Shown: in pieces, positions 7,227-15,591 of the stretch
How positions within the stretch are numbered: the first letter of the stretch is position 1
Layout of the letters: each line of letters begins with the position of its first letter
NCBI RefSeq assembly: GCF_947503385.1
Contig: NZ_CANNDO010000004.1
Location: 334,286 to 398,285 of the forward strand
Source: an uncultured Tateyamaria sp.
GTDB lineage: Bacteria; Pseudomonadota; Alphaproteobacteria; Rhodobacterales; Rhodobacteraceae
DNA: 64,000 bases
Direction of reading: 5' to 3'
Notes under the pieces: generated by a model
Databases searched by the model: none
What the model was told of the DNA's origin: nothing
Seen by the model: the letters and a program-made list of their open reading frames with translations, nothing else
Program-made: the position numbers and the translations under genes

Positions 7227-8300
7227 ATGCTTTCAGATACATTCAAATATATCTCGCAGTTTCGTCATGCGGGGCACCAAGTTGGTAGGAAAGTTGGCGA
7301 TATGCTCGAACTCGTCACCTACTCAGCGCTCAACCACGATCCTGAATTGAACCGACGTATGAACGTTGAGCCTAAGCTGTTTGGTTTCTCTGACGCAGGA
7401 CACAAAGTCGAGTTCGTATTATGCGATGTGCCGCCAGAAAAAAGAAATGGCGGTGAAATCAAGAATGTGGAGAGCATAATTGGTTTTGTGGAGTGCAAAA
7501 AGGTCGGTGTTGAGCAAACCGTAAACCAATCCTTCAAGAAGAAGTTTTCAAAAAACCCAAACGGACAAGGTTTCATCATTCCGTTTGATACACCTGTTCC
7601 AATTAGTTTTACAAAAACCGCACGCGGCAAAGTTAGTGTTGATATTACCATTGATCAAAATGAAGTTATGATAACGAACAGCGACTCAGGAGACCTTGTT
7701 TTTAAGGAGGGTTTACAACCATATCATCGGATCATCGCAGCGGTGTTTGAAGACGGTGAATTTGCCGTACTCAGTAATGAACAAAGCTTACGGGATTTTG
7801 ACAAAACTCTCCGCTCATGCCGCATACTTGATATTTACGAAATCAGAGAAGAGTTTCTGGTTGGTGTTGTTAACGAGTGCCTTAGTGGTCCGCAAACACC
7901 TGAAAAAGCAAAACAGTCGTCTTTTGTTGCGCTTGATGTTCGCAAACGTAGATTTGGCACTTTTGATTTACGTCCAGATGAGCGTGATTTAGTTAGTATT
8001 CTCGTGATAACCGAATTTGCACATTGGGAGCAAAAGAGTCGAAATATGGTCCAAGCATGTATAGACTACAACTTGGTCGTGTCTGATGCGTTAATTGTCG
8101 AGGCTTTTGCAGAGTTTGAGCGGGAGTTCGGCGCTGACTTTTATTCATTTATATCGAAAGAAGCCTACGAGAACAATATGAGCGTGAAGGCGATTGTCGA
8201 CGGACTTGTGGCGAAGGAGGCGGGAAGGATTTTCATTGATATCGCAGATGGAAACAAAAAATCAATTACTTACGATAATGGCAGTCTGGTCATTTCCTAA
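7227..8300 (+). CDS. Probable restriction endonuclease (PD-(D/E)xK type)
   Basis: A 357-residue protein of no family I can name. I call it an endonuclease for two reasons. It is encoded tail-to-tail with a DNA methyltransferase, their 3' ends overlapping by 11 bp. It also has a possible PD-(D/E)xK core near residues 65-105: HKVEFVLCD, then about 25 residues later IGFVECKKVG, where E-x-K would be the catalytic pair. An upstream helix GDMLELVTYSAL may hold a further acidic residue. The ATG at 7227 has AAGGA 6 nt upstream; a GTG at 7221 is less likely. Codon use and AT-richness differ from the flanking chromosome. Confidence 0.65.
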   Translation: MLSDTFKYISQFRHAGHQVGRKVGDMLELVTYSALNHDPELNRRMNVEPKLFGFSDAGHKVEFVLCDVPPEKRNGGEIKNVESIIGFVECKKVGVEQTVNQSFKKKFSKNPNGQGFIIPFDTPVPISFTKTARGKVSVDITIDQNEVMITNSDSGDLVFKEGLQPYHRIIAAVFEDGEFAVLSNEQSLRDFDKTLRSCRILDIYEIREEFLVGVVNECLSGPQTPEKAKQSSFVALDVRKRRFGTFDLRPDERDLVSILVITEFAHWEQKSRNMVQACIDYNLVVSDALIVEAFAEFEREFGADFYSFISKEAYENNMSVKAIVDGLVAKEAGRIFIDIADGNKKSITYDNGSLVIS

Positions 8301-9507
8301 ATACAAGAATTCCATCTTTTTTGGCGCTTTCGTCGTTATGGTAGTCTGCCCTAGTATTGTAAGCATATTTCCCAGTGCCATAGTGTGTAGTGCGATAATT
8401 TGTTGCTACTGGTGTATAGCCAATTTCCGATACCATTTCGGTGACTGTATTCAGTACTGGGATCAGCTTTTTGTGCCTCGTACAGTCACCAATAACAATG
8501 GCTAGCGAGTCTCCCACCTGCTGCATTTTGTACGACTCGGTATACGCGGCGCGAAGTAAATTGAAATATCGCTCGGAATTGGATTCAGTTGCCGGATGCG
8601 CAATCATCTCTTTTTTATAGTAACTACGTTCTTTAGCAAAGCGCTCCTCAAAAGGTTCCCCCCAAAGGTACTCAAGCTTAAAGACCGGAGCATAGTTGAA
8701 TGCATTTAGATACGGCGGGTGACTTATAATTAAAGACGGGCTTTCACCTGAATAGACATGAGAAGCTACTTCTGCTCCGCCGAGGAGACACTTGTGATCG
8801 ATGCTGTCGCTTGTGTGAAGTTGATATTCACGTTGGTTATCCACCATCTCACGAACTTTTTTGGAAAATGCTTGTAGTGGATCCCTCTGGCGCTTTTCTT
8901 TGTTGATATGAGGGCGAACCTCAGCATCAAATGCGCGCGATGTTCTACGAATGATTGCAAGGAAAGCGCAAATTAGAAATTCCGATTCCTTTGCAGCATC
9001 CATTTCAGCCAAAATGCCTTGGATCGACTTGAGACCTGAGACCGCCGACTGCTCAAACCATTTCTCTTCATGCGGCTGGAGCTCTTCAACGGGGCTGGGC
9101 GAATATGCGCGTTCGACCTCCCGTAATAATTCTGAAACTTTGCTGGTTTCTACATGTTGTGTTTTGACCCTCGAAGCCATTACAGCCAGCCAACTGACAT
9201 CGATCCCAAATGAGGGTATCTCACGCAGTGACGCTTCAACCAACGTTGTCCCTGAGCCACAAAAGTTGTCTAGGATCGGACGGGCTGTCGCTTTGTCATA
9301 GTACTCGTCGATGATTTGCCCTGCGACTACGGATGGAAACTTTCCGTAGTATCTGAAATGTGAGTGAGTAAGATATGCTAACTGGCGGATGGTGTAGGGG
9401 ATGTCCCAGATGTTTACGTTTTGCTCTGGTACATCCACAGCTTCGACAATGGGAAGATACTTCTCCCAAATCTGTGGCTCTTGTTCGAAAAAATCTGCCT
9501 GCAGCAT
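8290..9507 (-). CDS. DNA methyltransferase (amino-methylating, beta-like order)
   Basis: A 405-residue S-adenosylmethionine-dependent methyltransferase modifying the exocyclic amino group of cytosine or adenine. The SAM-binding motif is DNFCGSGTT at about residues 80-88. The catalytic motif IV is ISHPPYLNAFNY near residue 265, a HPPY variant of SPPY/DPPY. The fold resembles the 'SPPYLNAxDY' group of methyltransferases. It is convergent with, and overlaps by 11 bp, the probable restriction enzyme, and should protect the element's target sites. GAGG lies 8 nt before the ATG. It is the last gene before attR. Confidence 0.88.
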   Translation of the reverse strand: MLQADFFEQEPQIWEKYLPIVEAVDVPEQNVNIWDIPYTIRQLAYLTHSHFRYYGKFPSVVAGQIIDEYYDKATARPILDNFCGSGTTLVEASLREIPSFGIDVSWLAVMASRVKTQHVETSKVSELLREVERAYSPSPVEELQPHEEKWFEQSAVSGLKSIQGILAEMDAAKESEFLICAFLAIIRRTSRAFDAEVRPHINKEKRQRDPLQAFSKKVREMVDNQREYQLHTSDSIDHKCLLGGAEVASHVYSGESPSLIISHPPYLNAFNYAPVFKLEYLWGEPFEERFAKERSYYKKEMIAHPATESNSERYFNLLRAAYTESYKMQQVGDSLAIVIGDCTRHKKLIPVLNTVTEMVSEIGYTPVATNYRTTHYGTGKYAYNTRADYHNDESAKKDGILVFRK

Positions 9508-9691
9508 AGCTATTGCCTCACGTTCTACAAGTTGTAGTATTGCCTATCATTGCTAGATACAATCTCTAGAGCGCTTTGTGTCATCAAATCACGTTGCGAC
9601 AGAACGCTTCAGTGCGCACAATTCTGTGCACATCTCAATAATTGCCCACCTTACCTATTGTTTACAATGCGTTTTCGGAAGTGTAGACTTC

Positions 9692-9735
9692 TTGCAAATC
9701 CGTGTACACCGGTTCGATTCCGGTACTCGCCTCCA
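9692..9735 (+). other. attR: 3' fragment of a tRNA-Cys gene
   Basis: The 44 bases from the anticodon loop (TTGCAAA, anticodon GCA) through the T-arm (GGTTCGATTCC) to the 3' CCA match the 3' part of tRNA-Cys. The five bases before the loop (ACTTC) cannot pair with TCCGT after it, and no D-arm or acceptor 5' strand exists, so this is not a functional tRNA. It is the expected duplicated core left by an integrase using the tRNA-Cys 3' end. Confidence 0.85.
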
Positions 9736-9958
9736 CCTAAACTCTGTCGCTTATTCGGAAATTGTCAGGTGTTTGACGCGAAATTGGGGGTTTCCGTTTG
9801 CGCGAGGCGTTAAATCCGAGGCGTTCAGCAGTGTGTTACAGGTCAAACCCGGAACGACAGTTGCTGCCGCACCCCGTTTCTTAGCCTCCGGACGCGTTTC
9901 TTGGGAACTGTGCAGAAGTAACCGCGCCAGCGCTTGCAGCGTCTCGTTTTAAATCCTG
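9736..9958. other. Gene-free junction after attR
   Basis: I see no gene, tRNA or clear repeat between the att site and the HNH gene. The sequence is intermediate in GC and probably holds remnants of earlier insertions. Confidence 0.4.
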
Positions 9959-10750
9959 TCACGGCGTGAAAAACGTGACCTCTCGCGCAATTTTGAACCG
10001 GAGCGTTTGCTTGAGCGTCGACAGGTTCGACGGATCGTTGGTCTTGTGAATCATACGATGGCAGGTTGGGCAAAGGACCATGAAGTCTTCTGGCATTCTG
10101 TAGCGCCGTGTTTCACCCTCGGCCAGACCGTGCAGCGGTCGGGCGTGGTGTATGTCCAATGGTGTATCGTAAACCCGGCCAGTGAAGCCGTAGTCCCGTT
10201 TAGGGTCGAGGCCACAGCACTCGCAAACGGGCGGCTTGGCGTTGAGAACATCTTTGCGGACCTTTTGCGATCGCTCGATACGGCGGGACAGGATGTAGCG
10301 CCGGGTTTCTTCGATATCCTTTCCGTTCGCCGCGTCCTGCATCACCTCGCTTGGTGTGGTGCCACCTCTGTTCACAAGCGCTTCGTAGGCCAGCAGCATG
10401 TTCTGCAAGTCTTTCTCAACGATCTCTTCGGTGACAGCGCCGGCCCTGTAGGTCGCTCCGAAAGCGTGTCCTGCCTCGTACCCGGTGGGAAGACCTGCTT
10501 CTGAACCCAGATCAATAGGCGCCTCTGAGAACAGTTTTGCAAATTCGGGGATACGATCAGCCATATCCCGCGCCCGACGCCTCAAGACATCGCGCCCACG
10601 CGAAGGCCCGAATTCATTGTAAATGGCAGTGGTCCCCTGATTCATCGACAGACAAATCGTCTGCTTGTCGGGATTGATCAGGTAAACAACATAAAACCCC
10701 TGTGTGGCCGTTTCCGCAATCAGCGGGTCAAAAAACGCAAGCCACGGCAC
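9959..10750 (-). CDS. MrcB_N (DUF3578)-HNH endonuclease, 5'-truncated
   Basis: A 263-residue protein with a partial DUF3578/MrcB N-terminal domain (VPWLAFFDPLIAE, GFYVVYL, LSMNQGTTAIYNEFG) followed by an HNH nuclease: CxxC at CECC, DIHHARPLHG and CPTCHRMIH. Such proteins are thought to cut modified or foreign DNA. In full-length family members about 70 residues precede the PWLAFFDP segment. Here the frame hits a stop about 60 bp upstream of the GTG at 10750 and the bases between do not look like that domain. The gene has probably lost its 5' end at a deletion junction and may be non-functional, although the HNH part is intact. Confidence 0.7.
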   Translation of the reverse strand: MPWLAFFDPLIAETATQGFYVVYLINPDKQTICLSMNQGTTAIYNEFGPSRGRDVLRRRARDMADRIPEFAKLFSEAPIDLGSEAGLPTGYEAGHAFGATYRAGAVTEEIVEKDLQNMLLAYEALVNRGGTTPSEVMQDAANGKDIEETRRYILSRRIERSQKVRKDVLNAKPPVCECCGLDPKRDYGFTGRVYDTPLDIHHARPLHGLAEGETRRYRMPEDFMVLCPTCHRMIHKTNDPSNLSTLKQTLRFKIAREVTFFTP

Positions 10751-11030
10751 GGACGCCCAAACCTGTCGCCGTGCGGTGTGCCGCCAGACCGGGTGCGCCG
10801 ATCATCGCAGTGCTTGGCGGCCAGTTCCATTGCCCGCGCATCCGCCAGCCAGCAAAGGGCAGGCATATTGACCGCCCGTCCCGCCGCCGACACCTCCCGG
10901 ACAACCGCGGGCTGATCCAGACCCGGCTCATGTTTGACACACGCACCGACAGGCGGCGCGTGGCGACCCGGGACGACACCTGCCCCGCCACGTCTGCCTC
11001 TGCGCCATCGCGGCACCCATGCTCCGTTGG
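10751..11030. other. Gene-free junction, possible gene remnant
   Basis: This 280-bp GC-rich stretch separates the truncated HNH gene from citryl-CoA lyase. A minus-strand frame encodes KHEPGLDQPAVVREVSAAGR and onwards, with good codon bias. This may be a leftover of another gene of the tct operon, but it has no start of its own and I cannot identify it. Confidence 0.3.
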
Positions 11031-11813
11031 CTATGAGCCCTGGCCGCTGTCGCCGTCGTAGGTCCAGCGATAGCCCGGCGGGGTTGGCCCCTTGTTCCGT
11101 CCACCCTGCTCTGTCTGTTCCCACGCGTGCGCAAGGATGCCCACACTGCGCGACAGGCCGAAAAACCCGCGCGCCAGCGGGGCGGGACAGCCCAGTTCGG
11201 CGTAAATCACCGCCGTCGCGCCGTCGATGTTCATCGGCACCGGCGCACCACGCTCTTTGGCCAGATGCGCCTCGATGCGGGCCGCGCTGTCGCGAAAGGC
11301 ACCCGTCACCGCACTGGCCTGCACCGCCGCGTCCACCAGCGCCATCAGACGCGGCGCGCGCGGATCGGTGGGTGTGTGAAACCGGTGGCCAAAGCCCGGC
11401 ACATAATGCCCATGTTCCGCCCGCCACGCCGCAAGACGCTCCAGCCCGTCCACCGCCACCTGCCCAAACAGATCCACAGCCTGTTCCCCCGCGCCGCCAT
11501 GCACGTCGCCCAACATGTTCAACCCCGTGGCCATCGCGTTCTGCAATCCCACACCGCAGGTCGCCGCCATCCGCGCCGCCGCGATGGACGGCGCCTGCGG
11601 CCCGTGATCCACCGCCGACACAAGTGCCGCTTCAAACAGCCGCGCGCGGGCTTCGGACAGGGGGGTGCCGATCACCAGATGCCAGATCATCTCGGCAAAC
11701 CCCATATTGCCGATCAGCGTCTCGATCGGGTGTCCGCGCAAGGCAATGCGCCCCGGCTCCATGTCGATGATCCGTGTGCGCCACCAATCGGCAACGTCGC
11801 TGTCATCACTCAT
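11031..11813 (-). CDS. Citryl-CoA lyase-like enzyme (citrate synthase superfamily)
   Basis: A 260-residue short member of the citrate synthase superfamily. It keeps the active-site segments DVHGGAGEQAVDLF (His near 107) and VPGFGHRFHTPTDPRAPRL (His near 140). It ends with GPTPPGYRWTYDG, the usual end of stand-alone citryl-CoA lyases. It would cleave citryl-CoA, or a related hydroxyacyl-CoA, into acetyl-CoA and oxaloacetate. Its ATG overlaps the stop of the CoA transferase gene (ATGA). With that gene and the TctABC transporter it suggests import, CoA activation and cleavage of a citrate-like acid. The true substrate cannot be read from sequence. Confidence 0.8.
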   Translation of the reverse strand: MSDDSDVADWWRTRIIDMEPGRIALRGHPIETLIGNMGFAEMIWHLVIGTPLSEARARLFEAALVSAVDHGPQAPSIAAARMAATCGVGLQNAMATGLNMLGDVHGGAGEQAVDLFGQVAVDGLERLAAWRAEHGHYVPGFGHRFHTPTDPRAPRLMALVDAAVQASAVTGAFRDSAARIEAHLAKERGAPVPMNIDGATAVIYAELGCPAPLARGFFGLSRSVGILAHAWEQTEQGGRNKGPTPPGYRWTYDGDSGQGS

Positions 11814-13009
11814 ATCACGCCCTTCCCCCGCATCTCGGCGATCTGTGCGGCACTGTAGCCCAGTGCGCGCAGCACCGCGTCCGTGTCCTGCCCCAATGCG
11901 GGCGGCGGCGTCGGGACGCCGGGGCGCGCGCCGTCGAACAGGGCGCCCACCCGCATCACCTCAATGGCCCGCGCCATGCCCGGCACATCGTCGAACCGCG
12001 CCAGCAGATCACGGTCGCGCACCTGCGGATGCGCAAGCACATCCGGCACCGACAGCACCGGCCCCGCAGGCACACCAATGCCGTTCAACTCATCCGCCCA
12101 CAGGCCCGCCGCGCGCCGGGTCAGCACCGTCTCCAACTCTGCCCGCAGCCGCAGCCGGTTGGCCTTGCGGTCCTCGCGCGTGGCAAAGGCCGGGTCCTCC
12201 AGCAGATCGTCCCGCCCCAGATGCCGCGCCAGCAGCACCCACTGTTCATCCTTGTTGGCCGCAATATTGACCAAACCGTCGGCACATTGAAACGCACCCG
12301 AAGGCGCAGAGGTCGGGTTTTCGTTGCCAGCCCGCGCAGGCGCAACGCCCCCGATCAGATGGTTCGACACAACCCAGCCCATTGTGGCAAGCACCGCCTC
12401 CAGCATCGACACGTCGATGACACAGCCGCGTTCGGGCGCGTTCAGCGCCGCCGTAATCGCCATCGCCGCCGTCAGCCCGCCAATGGTGTCCGCCAGCGGA
12501 TAGCCCGCGCGCAACGGCCCGCTTTCGGCAGTGCCCGTGACCGACATCAGGCCCGACACCCCTTGGATAGTCTGGTCATAGGCCGGGCGATCCGCCCATG
12601 GCCCAGTCTGCCCAAACCCCGAAATCGCGCAGTAGACAAGGCGCGGATTGTCTGCCCGCAACCGCGCGGGCCCAAGGTCCAGACGGTCCATCACGCCGGG
12701 GCGGAAATTCTCGACCAACACATCCGAGGCCTGCACCAGCCGTCGCAGCACCTCTTTGCCAGCCTCATGTTTGAGGTTCAGCGTCAGCGACCGTTTGCCC
12801 GCATTCTGCGCCAAAAAGCTGATGCCCATCCCCTGCGCCGACAGGTCCGGGTCAGCGCCGAGATTGCGGGCCAGATCACCGCGTCCGACCGCCTCGACCT
12901 TGAGGACATCCGCCCCCAGATGCGCCAGTTGGTGACAGGCAAACGGACCCGCCAGCACATTGGTCAGATCAAGGACACGAACCCCGGCAAGCGGTGCCTC
13001 AGTCGCCAT
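11810..13009 (-). CDS. CaiB/BaiF family (class III) CoA transferase
   Basis: A 399-residue enzyme that moves CoA between carboxylic acids. Family marks are GVRVLDLTNVLAGPFACHQL at the N-terminus, DVLVENFRPGVMDRLDLG, and RPAYDQTIQGVSGLMSVTG, which carries the conserved catalytic Asp. The ATG at 13009 lies inside the tctA 3' end and gives the normal N-terminus; the longer frame to 13081 is overlap. It is followed by citryl-CoA lyase with a 4-bp overlap, so it probably makes the CoA thioester that the lyase splits. Confidence 0.88.
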   Translation of the reverse strand: MATEAPLAGVRVLDLTNVLAGPFACHQLAHLGADVLKVEAVGRGDLARNLGADPDLSAQGMGISFLAQNAGKRSLTLNLKHEAGKEVLRRLVQASDVLVENFRPGVMDRLDLGPARLRADNPRLVYCAISGFGQTGPWADRPAYDQTIQGVSGLMSVTGTAESGPLRAGYPLADTIGGLTAAMAITAALNAPERGCVIDVSMLEAVLATMGWVVSNHLIGGVAPARAGNENPTSAPSGAFQCADGLVNIAANKDEQWVLLARHLGRDDLLEDPAFATREDRKANRLRLRAELETVLTRRAAGLWADELNGIGVPAGPVLSVPDVLAHPQVRDRDLLARFDDVPGMARAIEVMRVGALFDGARPGVPTPPPALGQDTDAVLRALGYSAAQIAEMRGKGVI

Positions 13010-14519
13010 CGGCCACGCCTTCGGCGCGCTTGCGGGCACGGCGGGCGCGGTAGCTGGGCAGCAGGACAAGGACCAGCGCAATCACCAACAGGCCCAGCGT
13101 CATGGGCCGTTCGATGATGAAATCGAGGCCGCGATAAAGCTGCATGGAGCGGGCGAAATTGTCCTCCAGCATCGTGCCAAGGATGAACCCGATCAGCAGC
13201 GGCGCCAGCGGGTAGTCGGCAAAGCGAAAGATCGTCGCCATCACCCCAAGGCCCACCAGCATCAGCAGCTCGGTCGCGTTGTTCTGCCCGATATAGGCCC
13301 CCATCAGCGTGAAAAAGAGGATGAAGGGAATCAGGTAATTCCGCGGAATGGCAAGGATTTTTGCGATATAGGGGATCAGCGGCAGGTTCAGGATCAACAG
13401 CACCAGATTGCCGATGAACATCGAAATGATGACGGCCCAGAAAATTTCGGGCGTGTCGATCATCAGGCGCGGGCCCGGTGTCACGTTCAGCGCAATCAGC
13501 GCGCCCAGCAGGATCGCGGTGGTGCCCGAACCGGGAATGCCCAGCGTCAGCAATGGCACAAAAGAGCCTGTGCAGGCCGCGTTATTCGCCGTCTCGGGTG
13601 CTGCAAGGCCCTTGACCGATCCTTTGCCAAACTCCGCCTGTTCGTCGCCCTTGGCAATGTTGCGCTCCACCGCATAGCCAAGGAAGGACGCAATCGTGGC
13701 CCCCGCCCCCGGCAACACCCCGATAAAGAACCCTTGGATGGATTGGCGTCCGATCACGGGGATCATCGCCTTGCCCTCTTCGCGCGAGAACCGCAGGTTG
13801 GTGATCTTGTTGCTGGCCCCGTCCCCGCTTGCACCCCGCATTGGGTTCAGCACCAGAAACAGCGCTTCGGGCAGCGCAAACATCGCCATCGCCAGCGTGA
13901 TAAAGCTGATGCCCGATTGCAGGTCCAGCAGCCCCATGGTGAAGCGCGGCATGGAAAACAGCGCCCCCTCGCCCACAGTGGCAAGGATCAGGCCCAGAAT
14001 GGTCATCATCAGCGCCTTGGCCACCTGCCCCGTGCCCGCAAAGGCGGCAATGGCCGACAGGCCCACAACCATCAGCGCGAAATATTCGGCCGAATGGAAC
14101 CGCAGCGCCACCGATGACAGCACGGGCGCAAAGATCACCAGCAGGATCGCCCCGATCGTCCCACCCGCGAAACTGGCCACGGCGGCGATGGTCAGCGCCT
14201 TGCCCGCCTGCCCCTTGCGGGCCATCGGGTAGCCGTCAAAGCTGGTGGCAACCGTGCCCGCGACCCCCGGCGCATTCAGCAGGATGGACGAGGTCGAGCC
14301 GCCGAAAATGGCGCCGTAATAAACCCCCGCCAGCAGGATCAGCGCCGCCGCCGGATCACCCAGCGTGATCGCCACGGGGATCATAATGGCGATGATCGAC
14401 ATCGGCCCCAGCCCCGGCAACATCCCGATAAAGGTGCCAATCAGGCAGCCCGCGACCACCATCAGGATGTTCTGGATGGAAAACGCGGCCCCGAGGCCGA
14501 TCATGATCCCTTCTAGCAT
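12999..14519 (-). CDS. tctA: Tripartite tricarboxylate transporter, large membrane subunit TctA
   Basis: A 506-residue inner-membrane protein, the usual TctA length, with about 12 hydrophobic segments. It carries the family signatures CLIGTFIGMLPGLGPMS near residue 30 and GVLPGAGATIASFLGYAVER in the middle. It forms the sodium- or proton-driven channel that takes up the ligand handed over by TctC. The ATG at 14519 overlaps the stop of the preceding unknown gene by 7 bp, and its own 3' end overlaps the CoA transferase start. All are one operon. Confidence 0.92.
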   Translation of the reverse strand: MLEGIMIGLGAAFSIQNILMVVAGCLIGTFIGMLPGLGPMSIIAIMIPVAITLGDPAAALILLAGVYYGAIFGGSTSSILLNAPGVAGTVATSFDGYPMARKGQAGKALTIAAVASFAGGTIGAILLVIFAPVLSSVALRFHSAEYFALMVVGLSAIAAFAGTGQVAKALMMTILGLILATVGEGALFSMPRFTMGLLDLQSGISFITLAMAMFALPEALFLVLNPMRGASGDGASNKITNLRFSREEGKAMIPVIGRQSIQGFFIGVLPGAGATIASFLGYAVERNIAKGDEQAEFGKGSVKGLAAPETANNAACTGSFVPLLTLGIPGSGTTAILLGALIALNVTPGPRLMIDTPEIFWAVIISMFIGNLVLLILNLPLIPYIAKILAIPRNYLIPFILFFTLMGAYIGQNNATELLMLVGLGVMATIFRFADYPLAPLLIGFILGTMLEDNFARSMQLYRGLDFIIERPMTLGLLVIALVLVLLPSYRARRARKRAEGVADGD

Positions 14520-15061
14520 TCGACGATCTCCCCGAAAATCCACACACTTGGCGTCCGCTGGCTTGGATCGACCTCCAGGACACGGACGCAACGCGTGCCG
14601 TCCGCCATCAGGATGTCGATAATGTCGGGCGATGCGTTCAGCCCGGTGATACGCGCCGTGCGCACATTGACATCCGTCAGCGGTTTGAGCGTTTCGCCCA
14701 CCGCGATCTCGTCACCCGACTGGCCGAACACCCAGTCCGGCGCGGTCTGCGACGCAGACCCTGTCCCCGCGAACACCCATCCCGTGACGGTGGGCGGGCC
14801 GTCGACCACGGCCTCGACCAGCATCGGCTCGACCAAGTCCGCCCGTGGCGCATCCAGCGCCGCCCACCAGATCGCCACCTCGTCCTTGATGGTCTGCGGC
14901 AACACGAAATTCAGCGCAGCGAACCCGGCCGTGAACACCACGCTCACCTCCTTGATCCGGTCGACCAGCACGCTCCAGACCGATCTGGGGCTGGACACCA
15001 CCTGCACCTTGAACACCGTCTCCGTGGGGTCTCCGGGCGCAGGGTTCGATCCGTCCGACAT
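14513..15061 (-). CDS. Unknown single-span membrane protein inserted between tctB and tctA
   Basis: A 182-residue protein not found in standard tctCBA operons. One hydrophobic segment (VSVVFTAGFAALNFVLP, about residues 39-55) follows a cytoplasmic-looking N-terminus. The remaining 120 residues are probably periplasmic. The last 55 (DVNVRTARITG, GTRCVRVLEV, VWIFGEIVEC) loosely resemble a bacterial SH3 fold and include two Cys. It lies 5 bp after tctB and overlaps tctA by 7 bp, so it is translated with them. It may be an extra subunit or assembly factor of this transporter; I infer this only from position. Confidence 0.7.
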   Translation of the reverse strand: MSDGSNPAPGDPTETVFKVQVVSSPRSVWSVLVDRIKEVSVVFTAGFAALNFVLPQTIKDEVAIWWAALDAPRADLVEPMLVEAVVDGPPTVTGWVFAGTGSASQTAPDWVFGQSGDEIAVGETLKPLTDVNVRTARITGLNASPDIIDILMADGTRCVRVLEVDPSQRTPSVWIFGEIVEC

Positions 15062-15066
15062 CCGCC

Positions 15067-15564
15067 TCAGGTCCCCATAAAGAACGGGAACGGACGCAAA
15101 AAGATGCCCAGCACCTCCTGCACCAGATACCACACAAACCCCGTGGCCAGCACCGCCACCGGGATCATCACATGAAACTTCCGCTCGCCCAGAATCGCGC
15201 TGCCCCCTGCAAGGAACACCGTCGTGGCGATCAGAAATCCGGCAGGCCGCAGCATCAGCGCATAGGCCACCATCAGCCCCAGCAGCGCCAGCGCCTGCCC
15301 CACCTTATATTCTCGCAGGCGGCGATAGTTGATGTCGGTCGCGCTGGGTTCCGCGTCTCCGCCCACACGCTTTTCGATGCCCAGCAAAACGATCATGCCC
15401 ACACCGACCCCCAGAACCGCCAGCATCTTGGGAAAGGTCGACGGCCAGACCGGGTTGCGCTGCATAAAGGGCGGCAGCAACTGGTCCATCGTGAAAAAGG
15501 CCGCATAGCCGTAGACACAGCAAAATGTCACGAAAATCAACGCGATCCAGCGATCCAGCGCCAT
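15067..15564 (-). CDS. tctB: Tripartite tricarboxylate transporter, small membrane subunit TctB
   Basis: A 165-residue protein with four hydrophobic segments (ALIFVTFCCVYGYAAFF, MLAVLGVGVGMIVLLG, ALALLGLMVAYALML, VMIPVAVLATGFVWYLVQ), the size and layout of TctB. The ATG at 15564 is favoured because GGGGAGGGG lies 6 nt upstream; the ATG at 15570 would abut it. A strong hairpin separates it from tctC, so it is probably made at lower level than the binding protein. Confidence 0.85.
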   Translation of the reverse strand: MALDRWIALIFVTFCCVYGYAAFFTMDQLLPPFMQRNPVWPSTFPKMLAVLGVGVGMIVLLGIEKRVGGDAEPSATDINYRRLREYKVGQALALLGLMVAYALMLRPAGFLIATTVFLAGGSAILGERKFHVMIPVAVLATGFVWYLVQEVLGIFLRPFPFFMGT

Positions 15565-15591
15565 GGTCATCCCCTCCCCAATCTGGCCGCA

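Larger units (their letters stand above)
1..9735. mobile_element. Integrated genomic element at tRNA-Cys (right portion)
   Basis: The block holds two tyrosine recombinases, phage-like replication and unknown genes, an Xre regulator and a restriction-modification pair. It ends at a 44-bp copy of the 3' part of a tRNA-Cys gene (9692-9735). Base composition is clearly more AT-rich than the chromosome that follows from about 9960. Elements that insert at the 3' end of a tRNA usually leave the intact tRNA next to the integrase and a 3' fragment at the far end. That fits the integrase running off the left edge and the fragment lying here on the plus strand. The left boundary and intact tRNA should be outside the window. 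No conjugation or capsid genes are visible, so it could be a satellite-like or non-self-transferring island. Confidence 0.75.

Noticed and set aside
9682..9735. Complete tRNA-Cys gene
   Set aside because: The 5' acceptor strand, D-arm and 5' side of the anticodon stem are absent, so only the 3' part exists.
10728..10991. 87-codon minus-strand frame between HNH and citryl-CoA lyase
   Set aside because: Arg/Trp-rich composition and no homology that I recognise; another frame in the same stretch has better codon bias.
11774..13117. Plus-strand open frame of 447 codons
   Set aside because: Antisense to the CoA transferase gene, with odd composition and no recognisable motif.
12960..14117. Long plus-strand open frame of 385 codons
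   Set aside because: It lies opposite tctA and the CoA transferase, has Gln/His/Arg-rich composition typical of antisense frames in GC-rich DNA, and no ribosome binding site.
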